Both the position numbers and the translations under genes were made by a program. From positions 1 to 59,279 of the forward strand of contig JAUXRI010000329.1 of NCBI GenBank assembly GCA_030681895.1: a stretch of DNA of 59,279 nucleotides. The letters are read 5' to 3'. Every line of letters starts with the position of its first letter. The stretch's first letter is position 1. The notes below the pieces were generated by a model that did not search any database, was not told the DNA's origin, and was given only the letters and a program-made list of their open reading frames with translations. Source of the DNA: Myxococcales bacterium. Its GTDB lineage: Bacteria > Myxococcota > Myxococcia > Myxococcales > Myxococcaceae. Positions 6,870 to 18,800 of the stretch are shown in pieces.

Positions 6870-9800
6870 ATGACGGACACTGCTGCTGAGAAGGGCCCTG
6901 AGAAGGGCTTTGGCGAGGTCGAGGCATCTCTCGAGAAGTCGGGCCGCGTCGAAGATCTGATCCGGCTCTACGAGACACGCTCCCGCGAGGTGCCAACCCC
7001 CGACGAGGCGGCGCATCTGCTGTCGCGCGCCGGTCACCTCGCGCGCGAGCGGCTCAAGAGCCCACCGCGCGCTGAAGATCTGTTCCGTCGGGCGCTGATC
7101 TATTCGCCCAACGCGCGCGAGGCGCTCGAAGGTCTGCGTGCGGTGGCCGAGGGCCGCAACGACGCCGCGATGCTCGCCGACGTGCTCGAACGGCTCGGGT
7201 TGATTTCGTCAGGCCCCGCGGCCGCCTCGAACTACCTCAAGGCCGGAGAGCTGTACGAGTCGAAGCTGAGCCGCCGCGATCGCGCGGTGCTTTGCTACCA
7301 GCTCGCCGCGCGGGCTGCTCCCCACGAGCGCGCCGGCTACCAGAAGGCGCGCGCCGTGCTCCTCGGTGAAGGGCGCTACGGGTCTGCTTACGAATCGCTC
7401 GAGCGTGAACGAACGCATCTGGGCGATCGCGAGCTCCTCGAAGACTACGTCGCGTTCGCCGAGGCGCTGGTGAACAACCCGCTCGAGCACACGCTGGCGA
7501 CGAAGGCGATCGTTCGCGCGCTGTCCATCGATGGGAAGAACGCCCGCGCACAGCAGGCGCAGAAAGATCTCGGCAAGCTCGAGTACGTCTGGCGGGAGCG
7601 GGCCAAGACGCTGAAGGCCCAGTCACATGAAGAGCAGAACCGTCGGCTCGCGGCCCGGCTGTCGCTGCAGGTCGCTCGGCTCTTCGCGTACTACGAGCCC
7701 TCGTCCACCGCGAAGCTCAAGGAGGCGATCGATCGCTGCTTCGCCTTGTGGCCGGCCATGCCTGACGCGCTCGATCTGCTCGAGCACGTCGCCGAGAAGT
7801 CGGGCGACATTCGAGTCGCGCTGACGGTCTTCTCGAAGCTCGCGTCGGACACCCGCGACAAGGTCGCCCAGGTCGATCTGCACCTGCGCATCGGCCAGGT
7901 GCTGCTCACGCGTGCCAACGACAGCGCCGGCGCGAGCGCCGAGTTCGAGCAGGCGACGCGCATCGATCCCTCGCGGCCCGACGCCGCCGAGCTCGCCAGT
8001 GAGCTCCTCATCGGCCAGGGCAAGATCGCCGAAGGGGTCGGTGTGCTGGAGCGCCACCTCGCCACCCTGAAGGACCGGACTGCGCAGGTCGCGCTGCGTA
8101 CCACCCTCGCCGATCTCGCCTCTCGCCTGCTGAAGGACGAGCAGCTCGCGCGCACGCACCTCGAGGCGGCGATTCAGGTCGACGCGAACAACGCGCAGGT
8201 CGCCTGGCGCTTGCTGAAGGTCTACGCCGATGGGCAGGAGCTCGATCGCGCGTGGCCGCTCTTCGAGCTCGCGATCTCCGCACCGCAGCCGGTCGCCGAG
8301 CGCGTCACCATGTGCGAGTTCGTCTCGCTGCTGTGTGAAGACGCTGGAGACGCGAAGCGGGCCTTCCACGCGTTGTCGTGCGCCTTGCCCCTCGACCCGA
8401 GCCGGGGCCCGCTGCTCACCGCGCTGAAAGACGCCGCGACCCGGGCCAACCAACAGCCCGAGCTCGCGCTGGCGCTCCGTCGTGCGGCGCAGGTCGCTCC
8501 TGCTGCCGCGCAGACCGGGTTGTGGAAGACGCTCGGCCAACTGCTCCAGTCGCTCGATCGTCCTGCCGAGGCGCAGGAGGCCTGGCTCGAGGTGCAGAAG
8601 CGCCACGGCGATGACGCCGAAGCCGTCACCGCGCTCGGCACGATTCGCAAACAACTGGCCGAGGCTCCGCAGGACCCGCGCTCGAAGCTCGAGGCCGAAG
8701 CGCGAAAGCTCGAGGCCTCTGCAGCGGACCCGTCAGCGGCCGCCGCGGTGTACCGCAAGATCCTCGAGCTCGACGCCGACAGCGTGCCCACGCTCAAGAA
8801 GCTGGGCGCTGCGGCTGCGAACCTCGGTCAATGGGAAGAAGTCGCGACGGTCGCCGAGCGGTTGATGGCGCTCGCCGACTCGGCCACCGAACGGCAGGAG
8901 TGGCGTGCCCGCCTCGCTCAGTTGCTCGCCGAGCGCCTCAGCCGCAAAGACGAGGCCGCAGCGCTCTACTTGAACCTGCTCGCCGAGGGCGTCGAGAACG
9001 CCACCGTCGTCGGTGGGCTCGAGCGGCTCGCCTCGCAGGGCATACGGCCCACTGACATCTCTCGCGCGCTGGCGCCCGTCTACGCCCGCGCCGGAGACTT
9101 CCAGCGGCAGGTGGCGTCGCTGCTCGTGCAGCTCAACTCGGCGCAAGATCGCGACGAGAGCAAGGCGCTGCTGACGTTGCTCGCCGAGACCACCGAGAAG
9201 CGCCTGATGGATCTGCGCGGCGCCTTCGACTTCCGCTTGCGTGGGCTCCAGCTCGATCCCGTCGATGGTGCGTTCCGCGTCGAAGCGGCGCGGCTCGCGC
9301 GAGAGCTCAAGGCACAGCAGGACCTCGCGCGGTTCCTGTCGGAGCAGGCCGCGAAGGTGACCGACGCAGCCCCGGCCGTCTCCATGCTCGTCGAGGCGTC
9401 GCGGCTGGCAGAAGAAGCCGGCGCGATCGACGATGCGATGGCGGCGCTGAAGGCTGCGCTGCAACGCACGCCTGACTCGGTCGATCTGCTCTCGAAGGCC
9501 TCGACCCTCGCGCTGGCGAGCCGGCGCCTGGCCGATGCCGATCAGACGTTGCGAGTGCTGGCCACGCACCTCACCGGTGACGAACAGCGTGACGTCTACC
9601 TGCAGCTCAGCCGCGTCAACGGCGAGCTGCAGCGTCCGAAAGAAGCTGCGGCTGCGCTGACCGAAGTCATTCGACTCGGTGGCTCCGAAGCCGAGCACCT
9701 GCCGGCGGTCGCCTCGTTCCTCGAGCAGGCGGGAATGATGCGGGAGCTGACCCAGGCGCAGGCTCGCCTGATCGCGCTCTACGAGCAGGCCGGCGACACG

Positions 9801-12800
9801 GACAAGGCGTCTGCCCTGAGCGTCGCGCGAGCCCGAGTGCTCGAGACCGCGCTCGGCGACAAGGCCGAGGCCATCGCCCGCTACGCCGAGGTGTTGAAGG
9901 CGAAGCCGTCGGACGCCGATGCCATCGCGGCGCTCGAGAACCTGCTCTCCGATCAGACGCATCGCGAGTCGGCCGCGCGCGCGCTGCTCCTCGCGTACGA
10001 GCACGCCAACGATCACCGCAAGCAGGTCTCGGTGCTGCACGTCATCGCCGAGGCCGCGCGCGACTCGATGGACAAGGTGAACGCGCTCAAGCGCTCCGCC
10101 GAGCTCCACACGATGCACCTGCGTCAGCCCGAGCAGGCCTTCGCCGCGCTCGCCGAGGCGGTGCGCATCACGCCCGAAGACGTCACCTTGCGCGCCGCGG
10201 CCAGGCAGGCCGCCGAAGAGGCGGACGCGATCGACAGCTACGCCGAGGTGCTCCAGGACCTCGTCGACGCAGGCGCGGGGCCGGCCGCCATCGGGCTGCA
10301 CCGTGAACTCGCCGACACCTACGAGCGCAAGCTGAACGATCAGGAGCGCGCCGTCGCGCAGCTCCACAAGGTGCTCGGGCTCGACGCGAAGAACGGCGAT
10401 GCCCTGAAGTCGCTCCAGCGTCTGCACCGCGCGCGTGAAGAGTGGTGGGATCTGGTGCCCATCATCGAGCGGCTGGCGTCACTCGAGAATGATCTCGCGG
10501 CGCGCACGGCCCTCGAACGTGAAGCGGCCCTGCTCTCAGAAGCGAAGCTCGACGATCTCGACCGCGCGGCGTTGAACTGGCGGCAGGTGGTGGCTCGCGA
10601 CGTGCTCGATCGCGACGCGGCTTCGGCCCTCGACCGCCTGTACACGAAGCTCGACCGGCCCCAGGAGCTCGCCTTCGCGCTCGAGCTGCGCCGAAATCAA
10701 GAAGGGCAGAGCCCACAAGGACGGGAGCTCGCCTTCCGCCTGGGTCAGCTGCGCCAGCTGCGGCTGAACGATCTGCGCGGCGCGCTCGAGGTGTACCGCC
10801 AGATCCTCTCTGAAGACGCGTCGCACGAAGGCGCCCGGCAGGCACTCGAGCAGTGGGTGCGCAGCAACGCCGCCGAGTCGGCCACCGCCATGGAGATCCT
10901 CGACCCGGTGCTCGCGCGCACAGGCGATCACCAGGCCCGCATCTCGCTGCGTGAGGCCCGCCTCGTCAGCGCCAGCGGCCGCACCGAGCGCGCGCGGTTG
11001 TCGTCGGAGATCCGCGCCATTCTCGAGCGCGATCTCGCGCAGCCCGAAGCCGCGTTCATGAACGCGCTGAAGGTCTTCACCGACGGGCTGGAGCGCGAAG
11101 AGGTGCAGCCCGAGCTCGAGCGGCTCGCGAAGGAGACGGGCTCGTTCGCCGAGCTCGCCGAGATCTACGAGTCGACGTCCGAAGAGGTCGAGGTCGCTGA
11201 AGAGCGGGCCGGCCTGTTGCGCCGCGCCGCCGAGATCCGCGAGCAGCTGGAAGAGACGGAAGACGCCGTGCGCGTGTGGAACGCGCTGCTGCAGATCGCG
11301 CCGCAAGATCGACAGGCGCTCGAGTCGCTTTCGAAGCTGTACGCGAAGTCGCAGAACGCGCGGCAGCTGTCGGCGGTCTACGCGCAGCAGGCACAGCTCG
11401 CGGCCGACCCGACCCAGAAGCTCGACCTGCTCGTGAAGGCTGGTCAGGCGTTCGCGACGTCAGGTGACGACGACAAGGCCATCGACGCGTACCGCTCGGC
11501 CCTCGCCATCAAGCGCTCGGTTCCGGTGCTCAGCGCCCTCGACCAGCTCTTCGGGAAGACCGAACGGTTCGCCGAGCAGGCCGATGTGCTGACCCAGCTG
11601 GCGGAAGAGACGGTCGAGCCGGAGGGCAAGGCGGGTTTCCTGCTCCGTCGCGGCCAGCTCCTCGAGAAAGAGAGCCAGTTCGCCGACGCGCTGCGGGCGT
11701 TCGCCGAGGTGCTGCAACACGTGACGGCAGAGCCTCACGCCGTTGCCGGGCTCGAGCGACTGATGCAGCAGGACGCCGCCCGGGTGGAGGCCGCTCGGCT
11801 GCTCGAGCCCGTCTATCGCTCGGCCTCCGATCTCAAGAAGCTGGTCGAGGTGCTCGATATTCGCCTGGGGGTGACCGAGGCCTCGCGGCGCGTCGCGCTG
11901 ATGCTCGAGATCGCCACCTTGCGTGAAGCCGTCGGGCAGAAGGCCCTCGCGCTCACCACGCGGCTGCGCAGCTTCGCCGAAGCTCCCGCAGACGACGAGG
12001 TCCGCTCGGAGCTGGAGCGGCTCGCCGCCGATCTCGGCGCCTTCGAAGAGCTCGCGGCGTCGTACGAAGACACGCTGGAACGTGGCGCTCCTGAGCCGCT
12101 GGCCGGAGAACTCTGGCGGCGACTGGCCTCGATCTACGGAGAGCGGCTGTCGCGATTCGATCTCGCCGCCCGCGCGTGGAACGAGTGCCTGACGCGAGAC
12201 CCGAAAGACACCTTCGTGCTCGAGGCGTTGGCGCAGATCTATCGGAGCACCTCGCAGTACCGCGAGCTGTCGGTGGTGATGCGACGCCAGCTGGGGCTCG
12301 AGCCCAACGTCGCGGGCCAGGTCAACTTGCTGTTCGATCTCGCGACGCTCGCCGAAGACACCTTGTCGGACAAGCCGCTCGCCGCGACCGCGTACCAGGC
12401 GATCCTCGAGCGCAAACCTGACGATGGGAACGCGCTCAAGCTGCTGGGGCGGCTGTTCGCAGAGATGGAGAAGTGGCCTGAGCTGGCGGGCGTGCTCGCT
12501 CGCGAAGTGCAGCAGGCCGAAGCGCAGGGGCAGGACGAGGAAGCCAGAGAGTTGCTGGTTCGCCTGGGGCGGCTCAAGCTGACCCGGTTGGGCGACCCGC
12601 GTGGCGCCTTGAACACCTATCAGGAGGTTCTGCGTCGAAAGCCCGGCCATGCCGGCGCGGTCGGCGCGCTCGAAGAGATGGCGCGCTCAGACAATCCACT
12701 CAAGGGTGAAGCAGCAAATACGCTCGAGCCTGTGTTCGCGCATGAAGGCGAGCACCTCAAGCTGGTGCAGATGATCGAGGCGCAGGTGACGAGCGAGCCG

Positions 12801-15800
12801 CAGCCGGCCGAGCGGGCCGTGCTCCTGCGAAAGATGTCGGAGATCTATTCGCAGCAGATGGACAACGCCGAGATGGCGTTCGTCGCGGCCACGCGCGCCC
12901 TGCGGGAGCTGCCTGACGAGCCGAAGAACCTCGCGCTCTGCACACTGCTCTACAAAGCCGCCGACGCGCGTGAGGAATACAGCACGCTGCTCAGCGAGAT
13001 CGCGCCCAAGGCCTCTGACGACACCGCGCGCGCCAGTCTGTACCGCGTGCTGGCGAAGGTTCAGACCGACTCAGGCGAGCCGCAAGAGGCCGTCGAGAGC
13101 TGGAAGCAGGTGATGTCGCTCGCGCCAACCGATGGCGAAGCGATGGAGCAGATCGGCAAGCTGCTGGCGACGCAGGGCCGGGTGCCCGAGCTGATCGACG
13201 TGCTCAAGCGCCAGCTCAACATCGAAGAAGACACGACCCGACGCGTGGGGCTGCTCTTCCAGATGGGCTCGCTGCAGGACGAGCAGCTCAACGACGCCGC
13301 GGGTGCGCTCACCACGTTCCGACGCCTGCTCGAGCTCGCGCCCACCGATCTCAACGCGCTCAGTCGAATGGATGCGCTGTGTGAGGACCAACAGCGCTGG
13401 CCCGAGTTGGCCGACGTGCTCGGTCGACGTGCGGGGTTGGTGAGCGCCGAAGAGAAGCCGGCCATCGCGTTCAAGCTCGCCGTGGTGCGAGAGACCCGAC
13501 TGCTCGACAAGACCGGCGCCATCGAGCTGTACACCGAGCTGCTCGCCGAGAACCCCCGCCACCCGGGCGCGCTCCAGCGCCTCGAAGCGATGGCGCAGAA
13601 GGAGCCACAGAACCAGGCCGCCTTCCAGGTGCTCGCGAAGGCGTACCGCGACGGCAGCGACCCGGTGAAGCTGTCGGCGCTGATCGAGGCGAGGGTGACG
13701 GTCTCGCCCGACGTCGTCGAGCGCAAGACGCTGTTGCAGGAGCTGGCGCAGATTCGCGACGCCCAGTCCGAGCCCGAGCTCGCATACCTCTCGTACTACC
13801 GGGCCTTCAAAGAGGACCCGAACGACGCCGAGCTGCGACGACGCCTCGAGCAGTCTGCCCAGGCGGCCGGCTCGTGGGACGAGCTCGCGCACGCCTACGA
13901 GGCCGAGCTGCCGCGCATCTCCGAGCCGTCGGAGGCCGCGAAGATCAGCCTCACCCTCGGCGCCCTGCACGAGCAGAAGATCAAGGACGCCGCGCAGGCA
14001 GTCATCTTCTACGAGAAGGCACGCGAGTACGATCCGGCAGCCGCGCCGCGTGCGCTGGCTTCGCTCGACAAGCTCTACGGCCAGCTGAACCGCGCCGACA
14101 AACAGGCCGACGTGCTCGAGGCCCTCGGCGCCGTCACGCCTGAGCCGCAAGAGAAGGTGGGCCTGTACTTCCGGCTCGGCCAGCTCGCGATGGAGACGCT
14201 CGAGAACCCCAATCAAGCAGCGGGCGCGTTCGAGAAGGTGCTGGAGACCGACCCGAAACACCTGCCCAGCCTGCGCTCCCTCGAGCAGCTCTACGAGCAG
14301 GCGCAGATGAGCGAGAAGCTGTACCGCGTGCTCGAGGCGCAGGTCGACCTCGTGCAGGGCAACGAGCGCGAGCGCGTGCTCGGAAAAATGGCCGTGACGT
14401 CGGCCGAAGGTCTCTCCAACGTCGACCACTCGATCACGCTCTACCGCGAGATGTTGTCGAAGAACCCGCGCAACGAGCAGGCCTTCGAGGCGCTCAACGC
14501 GCTGCTCGACCGCGCAGGCCGTGCCGACGAGCTCGTCGAGCTGCTCCTGGCGAAGCTGCAGGTCACCATCGATCCCCGCGAGCTGGTGCGCCTCAACGAG
14601 CGCGTGGGTCGGGTGCTCTTCGAGCGGTTGCAGCGCGCGGAAGACGCGATTCCGTACTTCAAAGCCGCGCTCGATCGTGACGCCCGGCACCGCGGGGCGC
14701 TCGAGGCGTTGCGTGACATCTTCGAGTCGCTCGGCCGTCGCGACGATCTCGTGATCATTCTTCGCCGCCTGATTCCGCTCCAGGAAGAGGCGTCGGGGGT
14801 CAAGGGCATCCGCATTCGGCTGGCCGAGATCATCGCAGGCTCGGCCCGTCGTGAAGAGGCGCTCGATGCAGCGCGGCGCGCGCTCGAGGTCGAGCCTCAC
14901 CGACAGGAAGATCTCGATCGCCTGTTGCAGGTCTTCATGCAGCTCAAGGCCTGGCCCGACGCCGTTCGTTCACTCGAGGCGAAGGCCCAGCACTTCCTGC
15001 TCATCGAGGAGCGAGACAACGCGGCCGAGGTGCTCTTCCAGGTCACCGATCTGTGGCGCAACACGGCCAACAAGCCCGATCTCGCCGGGCCGCCGCTCGA
15101 GCGCATTCTCGAGATCGAGCCCTCGAACCGGAAGGCCTACGAGCTCGCGCTCGATCTGTACTCGAAGCAGGGTGACTGGCGCGCCTACGCCCAGGTGATG
15201 GACAGGTTCCTGCCGAACCTGGTGACCGAAGAGGAGAAGGTCGCCGCGCTCCAGCAGCTCGCCGGAGTGCAGGAGACGAAGCTCGGTCAAAAGGACGTCG
15301 CGTTCCTCCAGTACACGCGCGCGTTGCACCTCAACCCGTCGGATGACTCGGTTCGAGAGCAGGTCGAGCGGCTCGCCGAAGAGACGGGCAGCTTCGAAGA
15401 GCTGGCCGCCGTGTACGAAGAGGTCGCCGACGAGCTGCCGCGTGGCCCGCTGGCCGAGCGCATGTACCTCACGCTCGCGCGCGTCCACGATCAGAAGCTC
15501 GACGACGCCGAGGCAGCCGAGGGCGCGTTGAGAAAGGTGCTCGCGTTCGATCCCACGAACGAAGCGGCCCTCGAGCGCCTGTCGTCGATGTTCGCGCGCC
15601 GCGGTTCGCACAAAGAGTACGTCGTCTCGCTCGAGCAGAAGCTCGAAGCGGCGCCGAGCCTGGAGGCCCGCAAGGAGATCCTCCGCGAGATCGCGCGCGC
15701 GTACGACGAGCACCTCAACAGCCCCGAAGACGCCGAGAACGCGCTGCAACGAGCCCTCGAGCTCGAGCCCGACCGCGGCACCCTCGACGTGCTCGCCGCG

Positions 15801-18800
15801 CTGCAGCGCCGGCAGGGCAACCACTCGGCGGTGGCCAGCACGTTGCTCCGCATGCGCGACATCGCGCAGACGCCGGAAGAACGTTCACGCATTCAGGTCG
15901 ACGTCGCGCAGGTCTTCGAGCGCGATCTCAAGGACGACGAAGCCGCGGTCGAGGGTTTCCGTCAGGCGCTCGAGTTCGATCCCGCCAACACCGTCGCGCT
16001 CGAAGCGCTCGAGAAGCTCTACTCACGCCTCGATCGCCCGGCCGAGCTGCTGTCGGTCTACGAGCGCGAGCTCGAGCTCACCAGCGACTACCGCGAGCGC
16101 GTACGGCTGCTCTTCAAGAGCGCGTCGATCTGGGAAGAGCGGTACCAGAACCTCGTCAACGCCGACGCGTGCATCGACGCAGCGCTGCAGGTCGACCCGC
16201 AGAACATTCAGGCCATCAAGACGCTCGAGCGGCTGCGCAAGGCCCAGGGCCGGTGGGACGAGCTGATCGGCGTCGTCGATCGCCACATCAACCTGCTCAA
16301 CAACCCCGAAGAGAAGGCCGTGCTCTGCGTGGAGATGGGCGACATCTTCCACCAGCAGCTCAAGGCGGTGGACCGCGCCGTCGTGGCCTACCACCAGGCG
16401 CTCGATCTCGACCCGAAGTGCCGCCCGGCGATGCATGCCCTCGGCACCCTCTACGAGCGCAGCGGCAACTGGCCCTTCGCCCTCGACATGCTCGAGCGCG
16501 AGGCGCAGGTGCTCGGCTCGACCCCCGAGGCCGTCGAGCTCTACTTCCGCGCCGGCAAGATCAACGAAGACATGCTCATCGACCCGGGGAGCGCCAAGCG
16601 CTGCTACCTCGAGTCGCTGCGCATCGACCCCGCGTACCTGCCCGCGATTCGTGCGCTCAAGGGCGTCTACGAGATCGAGAAGGACTGGGAGAACTACGAG
16701 AAGGCGCTGCTCGAAGAGGCGCGCCAGACCGAAGATCCGCAGGAGCGCTCCGAGGCGTTCTTGTCGGTCGCCCGGTACTACGAGAGCCGCGAAGAGCGAG
16801 ACAAGGCGACGCAGTACTACGAAGAGGCGCTCAAGCTGGTGCCCGACTCGCTCGAGGCCGCGCGCCCGCTCGCCGACATCTACCTGTCGACCGAGTCGTG
16901 GGAGCGCTGCGAGAAGATGCTCGACATCGTCACGGCGAAGATGTCGCAGCGCTACGCGGCCGGCCCAGAAGACGACGAGCTCGCCAGGGAACTCTGCCGC
17001 CGCTTCTACCGGCTCGGGTACGTCTGCGAGAAGAACACCCGGCGCGACAAGGCCCTCAACTCGTTCGAGAAGGCCTACCAGCTCGACGCCACCAACCTCG
17101 CGGTGCTCGAGGGCTACGGCAACCTGCTCGTGCAGGTGAAGCGCTTCGAAGAGGCCCTCAAGGTCTACCACTCGATCCTGCTGCACCACCGCGGCGATCT
17201 GACCGATCTCGAGGTCGCCGAGATCCACTGGACGCTGGGCGATCTGCACCAACAGCTCAAGCAGTACGATCGCGCCGAGAACCAGTTCGAGAAGGCGCTC
17301 GGCATCGACCCGCGACACGAGCCGACGCTCAAGTCGATGGTGACGATCGCCGAGGCGATGCAGAACTTCGAGCGGGCCGCCGACTTCCGGCAGAAGCTGC
17401 TCCAGGTCGTCGACGGCGAAGCGAAGTTCGAGAACGGCGTCGCCCTCGGCAAGATCGCCCGCGACAAGCTCAACGATCCCTACCTCGCGATCGACGCGTA
17501 CCTGGCTGCTCACAAGGTCGCGCCCGACGTGCTCGAGGTGATGGACTCGCTCTACGTCCTGTACCGGGAGACGAAGCAGGGCGCGAAGGCCGGCGAGATG
17601 CTGGAGCGCATGCTGCAGACCGACGCGCTCAAGGGTGATCCGCAGAAGGGCAAGCGGGTGTGGTTCGCGCTCGGTGAGATCGCGCGCGACGAGCTCGGCG
17701 ATCTCGACAAGGCCACCAACGCGTTCAACGCGGCGCTCGATCTCGACTGGCGCTTCATCGAGGCCTTCAGCGCGCTCGAGGCGATGCTCGGCCGGAACAA
17801 GAAGTGGAAGACGCTCGACGAAAACTACAAGCGCATGTTGGCGCGCTTCCCGAAGAGCGACGAGACGCACATGGCGCGCATGACGATCTGGCGCGCGCTC
17901 GGTGACATGTACCTGAACGTGATGAAGGCGCCCGACGCAGCCGTCGAGGTCTACAAGGTCGTCGCCGCCGGTCAGCCCGACAACATCGAGGTGCAGGAGC
18001 AGTTCGCCGCGCTCGCGCAATCACAAGCCGGCTACGAGCAGGACGCCGTCGACGCGTGGCGGCGCTCGTTGCCGACGACGAGCGCTCCGGGGAAGGTGGC
18101 CTCGGCGCTCGCCGAGCTCGCCGCTCGCCGCAAGGACTACGACTCGGCGTGGCTCGCCGCGCAGGTCGCCTCGGGGCTCATCGGCGAGCTCGGGGCAGGG
18201 GAGCGTGAGATCCTCACCAAGCTCACGCCCTACGCGAAGAAGCGCGAGACGGCGCAGCGCGCGTTGACCGATCGCCTCTGGCAGCAGCACCTCTTCCACC
18301 CGCGCGTGCGAGGGCCGCTCTCAGAGCTGATGGCGATTCTCTTCGAGCAGGCGGGCGGCCTCTACAAAGAGGAGTTCCTCCGCTACGGCATCGTGCCCAA
18401 GCGTCACCTCATCGACGCGAGCCAGGGCGCCGAGTTCCACCTCTCGCATTACCGGTACGTGAGCCGCCTGCTCGGCATGGAGCAGATCGCGCTGTACTCG
18501 CCGTTCCTCGTCGCGACCCGCGAACGCATCGCGAAGAAGACGACCGAGCCGGCGGGAGACCCGATGGTCGGCGTCGAGGTGATTCACACCGACCCGATCG
18601 GCGTGCGCGTCGGAGGGAAGTTCTTCGGCGAGGCCGGTCAGCGCGAGGCGTACTACCTGCTCGGCCGCACCATGGCGCTCCTGCGCCCCGAGCTGGTGAT
18701 GACTGCGCGCGTCTCGGCCGAGCGGCTCGAGTCGATCATGCAGGCTGCCATCAGCTTGTCGGTCGACCGGTTCCGCTTCACCGCCGACCTGCGCGCCATC

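Noticed and set aside
4980..7037. 685-residue open frame on the minus strand opposite the RGG-TPR gene and gltI start
   Set aside because: High-GC antisense shadow: Arg/Leu/Gly-rich composition, no recognisable domain, no ribosome site, and it spans two well-supported plus-strand genes.
16023..18020. 665-residue minus-strand open frame inside gltI (and similar ones at 13071-14900 and 8733-10427)
   Set aside because: These mirror the repetitive TPR codons of gltI, and their composition is that of reverse-complemented GC-rich coding sequence.
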